64,000 nt of DNA, taken from positions 1-64,000 of the forward strand of contig NZ_CAJZAI010000005.1 in NCBI RefSeq assembly GCF_914271435.1, read 5' to 3'. Both the position numbers and the translations under genes were made by a program. Every line of letters starts with the position of its first letter. Positions within the stretch are counted from its first letter, which is position 1. The notes beneath the pieces are model-generated. The model saw only the letters and a list, made by a program, of their open reading frames with translations. It ran no database searches and was not told the origin of the DNA. Below are positions 16,323-25,295 of this stretch, in pieces. This DNA is from Cupriavidus laharis (GTDB lineage: Bacteria > Pseudomonadota > Gammaproteobacteria > Burkholderiales > Burkholderiaceae).

Positions 16323-17372
16323 CTAGCCATGCCGCAGGCACACCGGCCGCCGACCTTCTGCCGGTGGGCCGTCATGTACCAGCCGCTGGCGCCACTGCGA
16401 TGGCGAGACTCCGAACTCGCCCGAGAACCAGCGCGTAAAAGAACTCGGCATCGAAAAGCCCAACAGCTCGGCAACCTGGGCCAGCAAATGGCCGCCGCTG
16501 ACAAGGTACCGGACCACCAGCTCGCGCCGCACGTCATTGACCTGATGGGAGAACACGGTGCCTGCCGATTTGAGCCTGCGCTGCAGCGTGCGCACATCCA
16601 TCTCCAGCCCCCGGGCCACCTGTTCAATCGAAGCCTGGCCCATGGGCAGCAGCAGATAGATGGCCTTGCGGACCTCCAGGACACAGGATGTCGCGCAGGC
16701 CTCTGACTGCGCTTCCAGACAGCGGCGTGCATACTCCGCCATCATCGGGTCCGCGACCGGGTTGGGATGATCGAAATCCGCGGCGGCACAGGCGATCCCG
16801 TTGAAGTCACTGTGAAACTTCAGCTTGCAACCAAACATGCGCCGATGCAGCTGCAGATCGGCCGGCGCGTCATGCGTGAAATGGACGCTGAACGGGTTCC
16901 ACTGCGGACCGAACAGGACACTGCACGCGCGATGCAGCGTACCGGTGGCAAGCTCGATGGCCTGACGAGATACCGGCGCATCCTCCAGCACGATTTCCTC
17001 TCGCACGATCACTGTCGTGCCGGCATCCTCCACCAGCATCGCCAGCGATTCATTCATCAGGCAGCGATAGCGGATCAGCGTACGTAACGCATCACGCAGG
17101 GTAGCCTGGTGCATCAGCAACAGGCTGATGGCGCCCAGGTCCGCGAGCTGGCGCGTCGCGGCCATGCGCAGGCCGAATGACTGGCAGCCGCTTGCGCGCG
17201 CCGCCTCGTCCAGCAAGATCATGACCGTGGTCACCGGAATGCGCTGGTCCGGGTTATCGAGCAAGGCGCGTGAGACGCCTGCTGCCCGCAAGATCGGTTC
17301 CGTATCCAGCCCCAATTGCGACGCCACGTCGAAGTAACCCGTCAACGCCGCCGCGCGAACCCTTGTCTCCAT
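16323..17372 (-). CDS. AraC-family transcriptional regulator (arabinose-binding-domain-like N terminus)
   Basis: The protein starts at ATG 17372 behind GGGAGGGAG and has 349 residues. Residues about 20-210 form the N-terminal domain common to OruR/ArgR-like AraC regulators (PILRAAGVSRALLDNPDQRIP and FGLRMAATRQLADLGAISLLL). The C-terminal 100 residues hold the two helix-turn-helix motifs (ASIEQVARGLEMDVRTLQRRLKSAG and LAQVAELLGFSMPSSFTRWF) and the usual ending GVSPSQWRQR. It is transcribed away from the dioxygenase and BKACE genes, whose start is 300 bp away, so it probably controls that divergent pair. The effector is unknown. Confidence 0.9.
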   Translation of the reverse strand: METRVRAAALTGYFDVASQLGLDTEPILRAAGVSRALLDNPDQRIPVTTVMILLDEAARASGCQSFGLRMAATRQLADLGAISLLLMHQATLRDALRTLIRYRCLMNESLAMLVEDAGTTVIVREEIVLEDAPVSRQAIELATGTLHRACSVLFGPQWNPFSVHFTHDAPADLQLHRRMFGCKLKFHSDFNGIACAAADFDHPNPVADPMMAEYARRCLEAQSEACATSCVLEVRKAIYLLLPMGQASIEQVARGLEMDVRTLQRRLKSAGTVFSHQVNDVRRELVVRYLVSGGHLLAQVAELLGFSMPSSFTRWFSGEFGVSPSQWRQRLVHDGPPAEGRRPVCLRHG

Positions 17373-17671
17373 TGCTCCCTCCCTCTCGCTCTGCCTGAAA
17401 GGATGGTGTCGGCCGGACCCGAAAAATTTGACGGGGATCAAATCGTAGCGGCCAGGAGCCCGACCCTGGCATCAAACGCAATGCGCTTGTCGCGCAATGA
17501 AAAGTCCCGCCCTGGTCCGAACAGTAACTTTCACCTGACGCCAGACGCGTTGATTGACCCCGAACCATACGGCAGGAGACAAAGAGTGACCCCAACCAGC
17601 ATTTCCCATCGCCCGGCAGGGCGCCGCACCGCATGCCCGGCTTCCGTCATTGCCCGCACGGAGGCTGCATG

Positions 17672-18574
17672 ATGCGCGTAGAACAACTGACCGCCACCAT
17701 CGGCGCCGAACTGGTCGGCTTGAACCTGGCCGATGCCATCCATGACGACGGGCTGTTCGACGAGATCCGGGCCGCCCTGCTGCGGCACAAGGTGCTGTTC
17801 CTGCGTGACCAGAACATTTCCCGCGCCGAGCACGTCGCTTTTGCGGAGCGATTCGGCAGCCTGGAAAATCACCCGGTAGCCGGCAGCCACCCGCAGTACC
17901 CGGGGCTGGTCCAGATCTACAAGCGGCCGGACCAGCCGATGGACCGCTACGAGAACGCCTGGCACACCGACGCGACCTGGCGTGAAGCCCCGCCCATGGG
18001 GTGCGTGCTGCGCTGCGTGGAAAGCCCTGCCGTCGGGGGCGACACGATGTGGGCCAACATGGTTCTCGCCTACGAGAACCTGCCCGAGCACGTGAAGACC
18101 CAGATAGCCGGCCTGCGCGCCCGGCACAGCATCGAGGCCAGCTTTGGTGCCGCCATGCCGATCGAAAAGCGCCTGGCACTGAAGGAGCAGTACCCCGATC
18201 CCGAGCACCCCGTGGTGCGCATCCACCCCGAGACCGGTGAAAAGGTCCTCTTCGTCAACGCTTTCACCACCCACATCACCAATTTCCACACGGCGGAGAA
18301 CGTGCGTTTCGGCCAGGACTACAACCCGGGCGCGTTCGAGCTGCTGCGTTACCTCGTGTCGCAGGCGTTCATTCCCGAGTACCAGGTTCGCTGGCGCTGG
18401 AAGGCCAACAGCATGGCCATCTGGGACAACCGCAGCACCCAGCATTACGCGGTGATGGACTACGCGCCCTGCCACCGCAAGATGGAGCGCGCCGGCATCA
18501 TCGGCGACAAGCCCTTTGGCATTGGCGAGCGCGACATCCACACCCGTACCCCCGAACCCGCACTGGCCGCCTGA
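17672..18574 (+). CDS. TauD/TfdA-family 2-oxoglutarate-dependent dioxygenase
   Basis: Non-heme Fe(II) dioxygenases of this family hydroxylate taurine, aryloxyacids, betaines and related compounds while decarboxylating 2-oxoglutarate. The 300-residue protein carries the iron-binding His-X-Asp in AWHTDATWRE (about residues 94-96), the distal His in STQHYAVMDY, and the 2-oxoglutarate-binding Arg in HRKMERAGI near residue 275. The N terminus (TIGAELVGLNLADA, LLRHKVLFLRDQ) is typical. Tandem ATGs lie at 17669 and 17672; GGAGG at 17660-17664 favours the second by spacing. The BKACE gene follows 24 bp downstream, so both form an operon. The true substrate is not predictable. Confidence 0.9.
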   Translation: MRVEQLTATIGAELVGLNLADAIHDDGLFDEIRAALLRHKVLFLRDQNISRAEHVAFAERFGSLENHPVAGSHPQYPGLVQIYKRPDQPMDRYENAWHTDATWREAPPMGCVLRCVESPAVGGDTMWANMVLAYENLPEHVKTQIAGLRARHSIEASFGAAMPIEKRLALKEQYPDPEHPVVRIHPETGEKVLFVNAFTTHITNFHTAENVRFGQDYNPGAFELLRYLVSQAFIPEYQVRWRWKANSMAIWDNRSTQHYAVMDYAPCHRKMERAGIIGDKPFGIGERDIHTRTPEPALAA

Positions 18575-18598
18575 GCCGACTACCCCCAGGAGAGAGAC

Positions 18599-19663
18599 AT
18601 GGATTTCATCGACGGTTCGCTGTTCCCCGAGAACCAGCAGAAGCTGGTGATTACCGCGGCCCCTTATGGCCCGGAATGGATGCCTTCCGATTTCCCGGAA
18701 GATATTCCGGTGAGCATGGAACAACAGATTCAGAAAGCCGTGGACTGCTACAACGCCGGCGCCACCGTGCTGCACGTGCATGTGCGTGAAGCGGACGGCA
18801 AGGGCTCCAAGCGCTTGTCCAAGTTCAACGAACTGCTGGCCGGCATCCGCGCCCGCGTACCGGACATGATCCTGCAGGTGGGGGGCTCGATTTCCTTCGC
18901 GCCGGAGAGCGACGGTGATGTCGCCAAATGGCTGTCGGACGATACCCGCCACATGCTGGCGGAGCTGAAGCCCACGCCGGACCAGGTGACGATCGCCATC
19001 AACACCAACCAGATGAACGTGGTCGAGCAGATGTGCGCGGCCGACGTGGCCGGCACCTCGCTGGCCGAGCCGGCGAACTATCGCGCCTATCGCGAGATGA
19101 CCATTCCAGCCGGGCCGGAATGGGTGGAGGAACACATCCGCCGCCTCAGCAGCAACGGCATCCAGACCCACTTCCAGCTTGCCAACATCGCGCAGCTGGA
19201 AACGGTGGAGCGGATGATGCGCAGAGGCACCTGCAACGTGCCCCTGATCCTGACCTGGGTGGCGATCGGCGGCGGCTTTGAAGCGCCCAACCTCTACAAC
19301 CTGGCGAACTTCGTGCGTGCCTGCCCCAATGGTTCGGTGCTGACGCTGGAAACCTCCATGCTCAACGTGCTGCCGCTGAACATGATGGCCATCGCCCTGG
19401 GCCTGCACGTGCGGTGCGGCATCGAGGACAACATCTGGACCCAGCGCCGCGACCGCAAGATGGGCACCGTGGAGCAGATCGAGCAACTGGTGCGCATGTC
19501 GCGCGAGTTCGGGCGCGATGTCGCCAATGCGGAGGAAGCGCGGGAGATCTATAAGATCGGCACGTTCTATGACGGTGCTGCGGAGACGCTGGCTGAGAAT
19601 GGGTTCGCGCCGAATCGAAAGCCCGGGCAGGTTGGGTTCACGAGGCACGGCAGCCGCGCATAA
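18599..19663 (+). CDS. Beta-keto acid cleavage enzyme (BKACE, DUF849)
   Basis: BKACE enzymes cleave a beta-keto acid with acetyl-CoA into acetoacetate and a new acyl-CoA, using zinc. The 354-residue sequence shows the N-terminal VITAAPYGPEW, the metal-binding TVLHVHVREADGKG, GGSISFAPESDGD, TIAINTNQMN, the substrate-region NIAQLETVERM and LTLETSMLNVLP. The typical family length is 275-320, so this is a slightly long variant. It is translated directly behind the dioxygenase (GGAGAGAG upstream) and is followed by a strong terminator. One reasonable model is that the dioxygenase or an unlinked enzyme yields a beta-keto acid which this enzyme cleaves, as in carnitine-type catabolism. This is inference. 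Confidence 0.87.
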   Translation: MDFIDGSLFPENQQKLVITAAPYGPEWMPSDFPEDIPVSMEQQIQKAVDCYNAGATVLHVHVREADGKGSKRLSKFNELLAGIRARVPDMILQVGGSISFAPESDGDVAKWLSDDTRHMLAELKPTPDQVTIAINTNQMNVVEQMCAADVAGTSLAEPANYRAYREMTIPAGPEWVEEHIRRLSSNGIQTHFQLANIAQLETVERMMRRGTCNVPLILTWVAIGGGFEAPNLYNLANFVRACPNGSVLTLETSMLNVLPLNMMAIALGLHVRCGIEDNIWTQRRDRKMGTVEQIEQLVRMSREFGRDVANAEEAREIYKIGTFYDGAAETLAENGFAPNRKPGQVGFTRHGSRA

Positions 19664-19693
19664 CCGGCAGTACTACACCTAGCGTTGATCGGC

Positions 19694-19743
19694 ATGCCCG
19701 CCGCACCGCCCCGCAGACACTGCCGGGGCGGTGCGGCGGGCAT
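19694..19743 (+). terminator. Strong hairpin terminator after the BKACE gene
   Basis: A perfect 20-bp stem (ATGCCCGCCGCACCGCCCCG and its complement) flanks a 10-base loop and is followed by TGTTATTTCC. It sits 30 bp past the BKACE stop and ends the operon. The T-tract is short, so termination may be only partly intrinsic. Confidence 0.75.
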
Positions 19744-19896
19744 TGTTATTTCCGCTTCCTCATCACTGTATCCATTTGACACCATGCAAATGCCACCTTG
19801 ATCTGCATCAACAGTTGTCACCCATCCCGCCTCTATGCTGGCGAGCGCCGACGGGTAGGCTGAACAACAACAAGACACAGAGAACAAGAGCGCAAC

Positions 19897-22392
19897 ATGC
19901 CGCATCAAACCTTGGATATCGAAATCCAACGTCTCGTATCGAAATCAACACTGGAGTGCGAGCCGCTGACCCCCGTCAGTGAAGTGCTCGCCAGCATGGC
20001 AAAGCGCCGCTGCAGTTCGATTGTCGTGATGGACCAGGGACATGCAGTCGGCATCTGGACAGAACGCGATGCCCTGGCGCTCGGCGACGCGGCCGACGCG
20101 CTGTCCAGGCCGATCAGCGCGCTGATGAGCCATCCGGTGCAGTCCCTGCCCGGCCGCACGCGCCTTGGCGACGCGGTCGTCCATTTCAAGAACCGGGGCA
20201 TCCGTCATTGCCTGGTGGTCGATGACGACGAGCGCCCGCTCGGCATGCTCTCGCAGACCGATCTGGTCCTGGGTCACGGCGCGGAATTCTTCCTGCGCAC
20301 CCGGGCAATCGACTCGATCAAGTTGTCCCGGCCTGTTGTGGTGACACCCGACACCAGCCTGCTCGACGCCATGCACACCATGCGCACCGGCGGCCTGAGC
20401 GCCATCGTCGTGCGCTACCCAGCGGCCGAGTACGGCATCCTGACCGAGCGCGATATCGTCCGGCTGGCAGCCGCCAAAGCGCTGGGCGACACCGTGGCCG
20501 AACACGCGACGCGCCCCTTGCGCGCGCTGCGGCGATCGCAAAGCCTTTACACGGCCCGCCAGACCCTGGTCGAACACCGCATCCGCCATGTCGGCATCCT
20601 CGACGACCACGGCGAACTGGCGGGTGTACTGAGCCTGGCCGACATCCTGAGCAATATCGAGTACGAGTACGTGCACGAGCTTCAGCAGGCGCTGCGCGAG
20701 CGCGATGAAGCGCTGCTGCAATCCGCCTACCACCTGAAGCTGGCCGACCGCGTGTTCGAAGCCACGCTCGACGGCGTCATGGTGACGGACCTGAACGGCG
20801 TGATCGAGCGCGTGAACCCGGCCTTCACGGAACTGACCGGCTATTCCCAGGCCGAGGCCATCGGCCAGACCCCGCGCCTGCTGAGCTCGGGAAAGCAGGG
20901 TCCCGACTTCTATCAATCGCTGTGGCGCCAGCTGCACGAGCATGGCAGCTGGCAGGGCGAGATCTGGAACCGGCGCAAGAACGGCGAGCTCTACCTGGAG
21001 TACCTGTCGATCTCCGGCATCCACAACCCCGATGGCCACTGCACGCACTACGCCGCCATCTTTTCGGACATCACCCAGCGCCGGCAGGACGAAGAGCGCC
21101 TGAACCACCTGGCGATGCACGACGCCCTCACGGCCCTGCCGAACCGTACCCTGTTCAGCGAGCGCCTGAAGCATGCCATCGCCCACGCCGAGCGTGCCGG
21201 CAGGCGGGTGGCCGTGATGTTCCTCGACCTCGACCGCTTCAAGCTGATCAACGACACCATGGGGCACGGCGTGGGCGATCACGCGCTCAAGATCATCGCG
21301 CAGCGGCTCAAGCAAGCTATTCGCGAGACGGATACCGTCGCGCGCCTGGGCGGTGACGAATTCACCGTGGTAATCGAGGACATCGAAGACATCCGCCACG
21401 TCGCGCAGATTGCCCAGAGCTTGCTGAGCGTGGTCGGGCACCCGATCGACACACACGGACAAACCGTGTTCGTGACACCGAGCATTGGCATCAGCATCTA
21501 CCCCGACGACGGCACCGACCCGCAGCAGCTGCTGATGCAGGCCGACCTGGCCATGTACGAGGCCAAGGACGAAGGCAAGAACAACTTCCGCTTCTTCGCC
21601 AGGCAGATGACCGCGGCCTCCATGGAGCGCATCACGCTCGAAACCGAGTTGCGCAACGCCCTGGCGGCCGGCGAATTCCGCCTGCACTACCAGCCGGTCT
21701 ATGACCTGCGCAGCGGCGAGATCGCCTGCGTGGAAGCGCTGCTGCGCTGGCAGCATCCGACACGGGACCTGCTGGGACCCGGCGCGTTCATCACCACCGC
21801 CGAGGATTCAGCCTTGATCATGCCGATCGGCGCCTGGGTACTGCGCGAAGCCTGCAGGCAGGCGCGCCTGTGGATCGAAGAGGGTTTCGCGTTCGGCCGG
21901 ATATCCGTCAACCTCTCCGCGCGGCAATGCCGGCATGAGCAGTTCCTGCATGACCTGACCACCATCCTGAGCGATACCGGGTTGCCGCCGGGCAGGCTCC
22001 AGCTGGAACTGGTGGAGAGCATGGCGATGACTGGGAATGGGGTGACGGAGGCGCTGCTGGGGGAGCTTGCGCGGCGGGGGGTGAGTCTGGCTATTGATGA
22101 TTTTGGGACGGGATACTCGTCGTTTACGTATTTGCAGACGTTGCCGGTGGATACGTTGAAGGTGGATCGGTCGTTTCTTGCTGGGATCGATGCGGAGCGG
22201 CGGGATAGTGCGATTCTGCGGGCGATTGTGGCTATGGCACGGTCGCTTGGGTTGACGGTGGTGGCGGAAGGGGTGGAGAACGAGGAGCAGTTGGGGTTTT
22301 TGAGGGAGATTGGGTGTGATCGGGGGCAGGGGTTTTTGTTGGGGAGGCCGGTGGGGGCTGAGGGGTTGGGGTGTGCGGGAATTGGCGGCTAA
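19897..22392 (+). CDS. CBS-PAS-GGDEF-EAL cyclic-di-GMP signalling protein
   Basis: The 831-residue protein joins a sensory front to both c-di-GMP synthesis and breakdown domains. Residues about 10-255 contain four CBS motifs in two pairs (CSSIVVMDQGHAVGIWTERD, IRHCLVVDDDERPLGMLSQTD, LSAIVVRYPAAEYGILTERD, IRHVGILDDHGELAGVLSLAD), likely adenine-nucleotide sensors. A PAS domain follows (FEATLDGVMVTDLNGVIERVN). The GGDEF site RLGGDEF and the EAL site VEALLRWQHP are intact, with EAL-family segments VNLSARQC, LELVES, AIDDFGTGYSS and DTLKVDRSF, so both activities are possible. There is no membrane segment, so it is cytosolic. The last 370 bp switch abruptly to G/T-rich codons. It is monocistronic. 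Confidence 0.95.
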   Translation: MPHQTLDIEIQRLVSKSTLECEPLTPVSEVLASMAKRRCSSIVVMDQGHAVGIWTERDALALGDAADALSRPISALMSHPVQSLPGRTRLGDAVVHFKNRGIRHCLVVDDDERPLGMLSQTDLVLGHGAEFFLRTRAIDSIKLSRPVVVTPDTSLLDAMHTMRTGGLSAIVVRYPAAEYGILTERDIVRLAAAKALGDTVAEHATRPLRALRRSQSLYTARQTLVEHRIRHVGILDDHGELAGVLSLADILSNIEYEYVHELQQALRERDEALLQSAYHLKLADRVFEATLDGVMVTDLNGVIERVNPAFTELTGYSQAEAIGQTPRLLSSGKQGPDFYQSLWRQLHEHGSWQGEIWNRRKNGELYLEYLSISGIHNPDGHCTHYAAIFSDITQRRQDEERLNHLAMHDALTALPNRTLFSERLKHAIAHAERAGRRVAVMFLDLDRFKLINDTMGHGVGDHALKIIAQRLKQAIRETDTVARLGGDEFTVVIEDIEDIRHVAQIAQSLLSVVGHPIDTHGQTVFVTPSIGISIYPDDGTDPQQLLMQADLAMYEAKDEGKNNFRFFARQMTAASMERITLETELRNALAAGEFRLHYQPVYDLRSGEIACVEALLRWQHPTRDLLGPGAFITTAEDSALIMPIGAWVLREACRQARLWIEEGFAFGRISVNLSARQCRHEQFLHDLTTILSDTGLPPGRLQLELVESMAMTGNGVTEALLGELARRGVSLAIDDFGTGYSSFTYLQTLPVDTLKVDRSFLAGIDAERRDSAILRAIVAMARSLGLTVVAEGVENEEQLGFLREIGCDRGQGFLLGRPVGAEGLGCAGIGG

Positions 22393-22414
22393 CATCGAGG
22401 ACTGACCGGCTCTT

Positions 22415-22960
22415 TCAATGTTGAGCGTCATTGAATGCTTTGAACCTCTTCACGTCTGCCACCTTGTAGAACAACTTTAGCGCGGAGCCTTTTGATGATG
22501 GGATTCGGCCTACAAAAGCCGACCTCACAAAGGCAGCACTGCCGTTTCCGTCGCTTTCCATCACGCACACATATTGATGCCCGTGCTGACGCAGCACCGC
22601 GAAGGCGGCACGGCTCGGTTCCTCAATTCTTGCTGGTCGGTACTTTCCCACAGCAGCCGCCCGCATGACGTAGCCGCGATGCTGGCCGACGAAGATATAG
22701 TCGTTGCTTCCGTGCTTACTGGTTGCATAGCCAACGGGAAGCTTGTTGCTGTCACTTGCAGGGATAAATAATTGATAGCCCGGCACAGTGACATCGTCTA
22801 TCAGTTGCGCGCGCCCTTCGATCGGTGTGATGGAAATCGAGGCATCAAACGGCTTGTCAAATAGCAGGCAGCTATCGATAACCGCTTCGGGGACCTTCTG
22901 GTCGGCATGAGCCAATGCTGAAAGTGCAAAAAGGATCGGAAGGATAACGATTCGTATCAT
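22415..22960 (-). CDS. Secreted hypothetical protein of the PAAR/lipase cluster, possible immunity protein
   Basis: The 181 residues begin with a clear signal peptide (MIRIVILPILFALSALAHAD, cleavage after AHA), giving a periplasmic protein of about 160 residues with one or two cysteines (DSCLLFD, YVCVMESDG). No family is recognised. It is the last of four closely spaced minus-strand genes that begin with a PAAR-tip gene and a lipase-like effector gene. In such clusters the periplasmic product is often the immunity protein protecting against the effector, which would fit a membrane- or periplasm-acting lipase. That role is inference from position. Confidence 0.65.
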   Translation of the reverse strand: MIRIVILPILFALSALAHADQKVPEAVIDSCLLFDKPFDASISITPIEGRAQLIDDVTVPGYQLFIPASDSNKLPVGYATSKHGSNDYIFVGQHRGYVMRAAAVGKYRPARIEEPSRAAFAVLRQHGHQYVCVMESDGNGSAAFVRSAFVGRIPSSKGSALKLFYKVADVKRFKAFNDAQH

Positions 22961-23014
22961 TTATATTCCTTGCATCTCCGCGCTGGCGCCTGTGCCGCGT
23001 CACGGACATTTCGA

Positions 23015-23338
23015 TCACGCCAATCTGTGCGCGATCCAGCCGTGTGCAAACGAAAGGCCCAGCGCAAGCAACAGGAGCCCGCCGATATACGAGGCGACCA
23101 AACGGCGCCGACAGGGATGTCGGTGGGTGAATGCTATAAGGAGCATGAGCATCCCCAACAAGAGCAATGGCGTGGCGATAGCCAGGGTGGCACCCAGATA
23201 GACAACAGGCGCGCCGGTATACAGATCGCCCCGCTGGAACGGCGTCAGAAGAATGGCGATTGCGTAACCAACTCCATCCAACGCCAGCAGGCAAGCCACA
23301 AGATCGACGTATCGGACGAGCCGCGGTTTGACGCTCAT
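23015..23338 (-). CDS. Small membrane protein in the PAAR/lipase cluster
   Basis: The 107 residues contain three hydrophobic helices (VDLVACLLALDGVGYAIAILL, VVYLGATLAIATPLLLLGMLMLLIAF, VASYIGGLLLLALGLSFA). The start codon overlaps the stop of the lipase-like gene by four bases (ATGA type), showing translational coupling with it. Such a tight link to an effector gene suggests an immunity or effector-accessory role. I do not recognise a family. Confidence 0.65.
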   Translation of the reverse strand: MSVKPRLVRYVDLVACLLALDGVGYAIAILLTPFQRGDLYTGAPVVYLGATLAIATPLLLLGMLMLLIAFTHRHPCRRRLVASYIGGLLLLALGLSFAHGWIAHRLA

Positions 23339-24030
23339 CTCAAACCCTCGGATGCCAGGCGCTGAGCGAGGTTCGCCCAGCGTTGCGGACTGTCTTTGAC
23401 GACGTGCGCATAATAGAAATGGCCCTCGCCCTTTCCTGCAGCCATTTGCGCTCCCAGCAGTGGCGCAGACGCGAGGAGCTCAGCCCACGACATGCCCGCG
23501 TGGATCGGATCGCCAAATTGGGTCAAATTAATCACCACCAGCTTTCGTATGCTCTTGTGTTGTCGAAGACCGGAAAGAAAATCCTTGTCTATCGGTGAAC
23601 CTACAAGCACGAGATGGTCAACAACGTGTCCGGCGCGTGCGTAGGACCATGCCGTCTGTGCCGCCAGCAGAGAACCATAGCTATATCCGATGAGGTTGAA
23701 TTGTGGCGCCTCTGCAGCCATGCCGCTCGTGATTGTCCACTCGCTATCGTCACGATACCGCACGCTAAAGCCCGATCGAATCGCATCCAGTATGGTTCCA
23801 GCTGGCTTGAGCGCATCCGGCAAACCCGCGGTCGCCGAGTTCGTCAGGCCGGCAAAACAGTACGCCATGCCGGCCTCGCGAAACGCTGCCAGCTGTGGCT
23901 GTACATAGGCACCATCAAGACCAGCGCCGCCCCAATAGAGCGTTCCACGTGGACGCAGCAGATAGACCTTAACCGGCTCCCTATCCTCGATCGACGTCAA
24001 CCGGACATTTACCGTCTTCACAGGTCGCAT
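23335..24030 (-). CDS. Alpha/beta hydrolase, probable type VI lipase-type effector
   Basis: The 231-residue protein has an alpha/beta hydrolase core: N-terminal VKVYLLRPRGTLYWGGAGLDG, nucleophile elbow NLIGYSYGSLLAAQTAW with serine near residue 117, then HLVLVGSPIDKDFL and a possible acid in INLTQFGDPIHAG, with a C-terminal His in GHFYYAHVV. There is no signal peptide, as expected for a T6SS cargo. It starts 3 bp after a PAAR gene and is coupled to a membrane protein gene downstream, the usual arrangement of a phospholipase effector carried by a PAAR tip. It may instead act on another ester. The fold is well supported; effector status is inferred from context. Confidence 0.72.
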   Translation of the reverse strand: MRPVKTVNVRLTSIEDREPVKVYLLRPRGTLYWGGAGLDGAYVQPQLAAFREAGMAYCFAGLTNSATAGLPDALKPAGTILDAIRSGFSVRYRDDSEWTITSGMAAEAPQFNLIGYSYGSLLAAQTAWSYARAGHVVDHLVLVGSPIDKDFLSGLRQHKSIRKLVVINLTQFGDPIHAGMSWAELLASAPLLGAQMAAGKGEGHFYYAHVVKDSPQRWANLAQRLASEGLR

Positions 24031-24033
24031 AGC

Positions 24034-24585
24034 CTAAGCATCCTCACCGAAGATTTCAAACGTAACCAGGTCCGCACCATCGCCCATGACCCGGTTTGTA
24101 AAGCCGCTGCCATCCGTACGACCTTCGTAGCTTCCGGCTGGCCCAATCAGACGGTATTTCCGGCTGACCAATGGCGCACCGGTACCCTCGTCGAGCAACT
24201 GGACCCGTTGATCGTATTGATGGCTATTGCTGCGAACTAGCTGCCCAGCCGTTGCAACCTCCGATTCCGAATTCGCTTCGCCGGCAGCACCGGATCTATT
24301 CACCTCAATGGTGAAGTCGCTCTGCGAGGGCTGGACAACCGGCCTTTTGGCGCACTTGCAATAGACGCGCGCACCGCTCACCAGAATTTGCTTCCCATGT
24401 AGACCGAAGGCGGGATAGCAGTCATTCATCACCGGGCCGCCAGCCTTGCAAGCCGGACAGGTTGCGTAATCGCCCTCAACACCTACCTTCACGCCATGAT
24501 GGAACATGCTATCGCCGGTGGCGATGAGGATGCCTCCTGTACTGGTTGCGTCTCCGTTACGAAGTGCATAGCGAATATCTGGCAT
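24034..24585 (-). CDS. PAAR-domain spike protein with C-terminal extension
   Basis: PAAR proteins sharpen the VgrG spike of type VI secretion systems and carry effectors. The 183 residues open with the PAAR-type segment YALRNGDATSTGGILIATGDS, followed by a cysteine-rich region (DYATCPACKAGGPVMNDCYP, RVYCKCAKRP). The C-terminal 80 residues (YDQRVQLLDEGTGAPLVSRKYRLI, EGRTDGSGFTNRV) look like a small beta-sandwich that may hold the downstream lipase. The ATG at 24585 overlaps the stop of the preceding broken gene by one base, and the lipase gene follows 3 bp downstream. No vgrG is adjacent; the only one in the window is at 57346-59649. Confidence 0.82.
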   Translation of the reverse strand: MPDIRYALRNGDATSTGGILIATGDSMFHHGVKVGVEGDYATCPACKAGGPVMNDCYPAFGLHGKQILVSGARVYCKCAKRPVVQPSQSDFTIEVNRSGAAGEANSESEVATAGQLVRSNSHQYDQRVQLLDEGTGAPLVSRKYRLIGPAGSYEGRTDGSGFTNRVMGDGADLVTFEIFGEDA

Positions 24586-25295
24586 TACGGCTCCACGTCG
24601 TCAGTGTTGGAAGTGAATACTTCGATGGGGACGAAATGCCACTGCGCCGCCTCAAAGTCGTACATCGCCATCTGGTTAATGTCGCAGCCCACCGGGACCG
24701 TGCCGGGCATCGAATCGACGGCCCAAGCAACATGCTGCATCCGCTGCCGCTCATCAAGGGCCAATACCCTACTGTGGCATTCTTCGTGCGCAAACAAGCC
24801 GGCACTCTCGCGCATGCGGTCGTATGCGTGCGAGATCCTTGCCGTCGATGCGCAAATCGATAGCGATCATGCCGTCGGGCGAAACCTCCACCGTATCCAT
24901 GCAACATAGCCCGACCAAGTTTCCCTTGCGCCGGGTGACCAGACGGCCATCACTGGCACCCCAGCCGCAATGCAGGAAGTAGTGAAGGTTGCCGCCGTGA
25001 TCTGATATCAGCTCACGCGGATCAAACTCGTAGGCTGGAATGGCGTGGTACTGCTCGCCTGGTCTGGAGAGAAACGCACCATCAATGCAGGCATGCCTCA
25101 GTTTTCGTGGTCAAGGTATTCGCACGACACACGGCAGTAGTTTGGCGAATCTTTCCTGGGCTGATAGTGGACGAGGATATATAGGTCTGGTGATGTATGA
25201 AGAACGTGACCGCAAGGGCGACTGGTTGGAGAAAAGTTGTTCAACGGTTTCACCTCAAATAAAGGGAAATGGAGTCCGATTCGACCCTGGCGCAC
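24585..25295 (-). pseudogene. Frameshifted gene upstream of the PAAR gene
   Basis: Three protein-like stretches lie end to end in different frames. The first ends ...YILVHYQPRKDSPNYC and CEYLDHEN-stop at 25098. The second continues with HACIDGAFLSRPGEQYHAI, FDPRELISDHGGNLHYF and VEVSPDGMIAIDLRIDG. The third runs HAYDRMRESAGLFAHEE to VEVFTSNTDDVEP-stop at 24585, whose TAA overlaps the PAAR ATG by one base. The tight coupling and the natural composition of all three pieces indicate a real gene of about 210 codons broken by two frameshifts, near 25100 and near 24835. No family is recognised. Sequencing error is the alternative. Confidence 0.6.

Noticed and set aside
17531..19648. Open frame of 705 codons on the minus strand
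   Set aside because: It lies opposite the dioxygenase and BKACE genes, has Val/His/Gln-rich antisense composition and no domain; it is a by-product of GC-rich codon use.
19945..21756. Open frame of 603 codons on the minus strand
   Set aside because: Antisense of the CBS-PAS-GGDEF-EAL gene, whose motifs are unmistakable on the plus strand.
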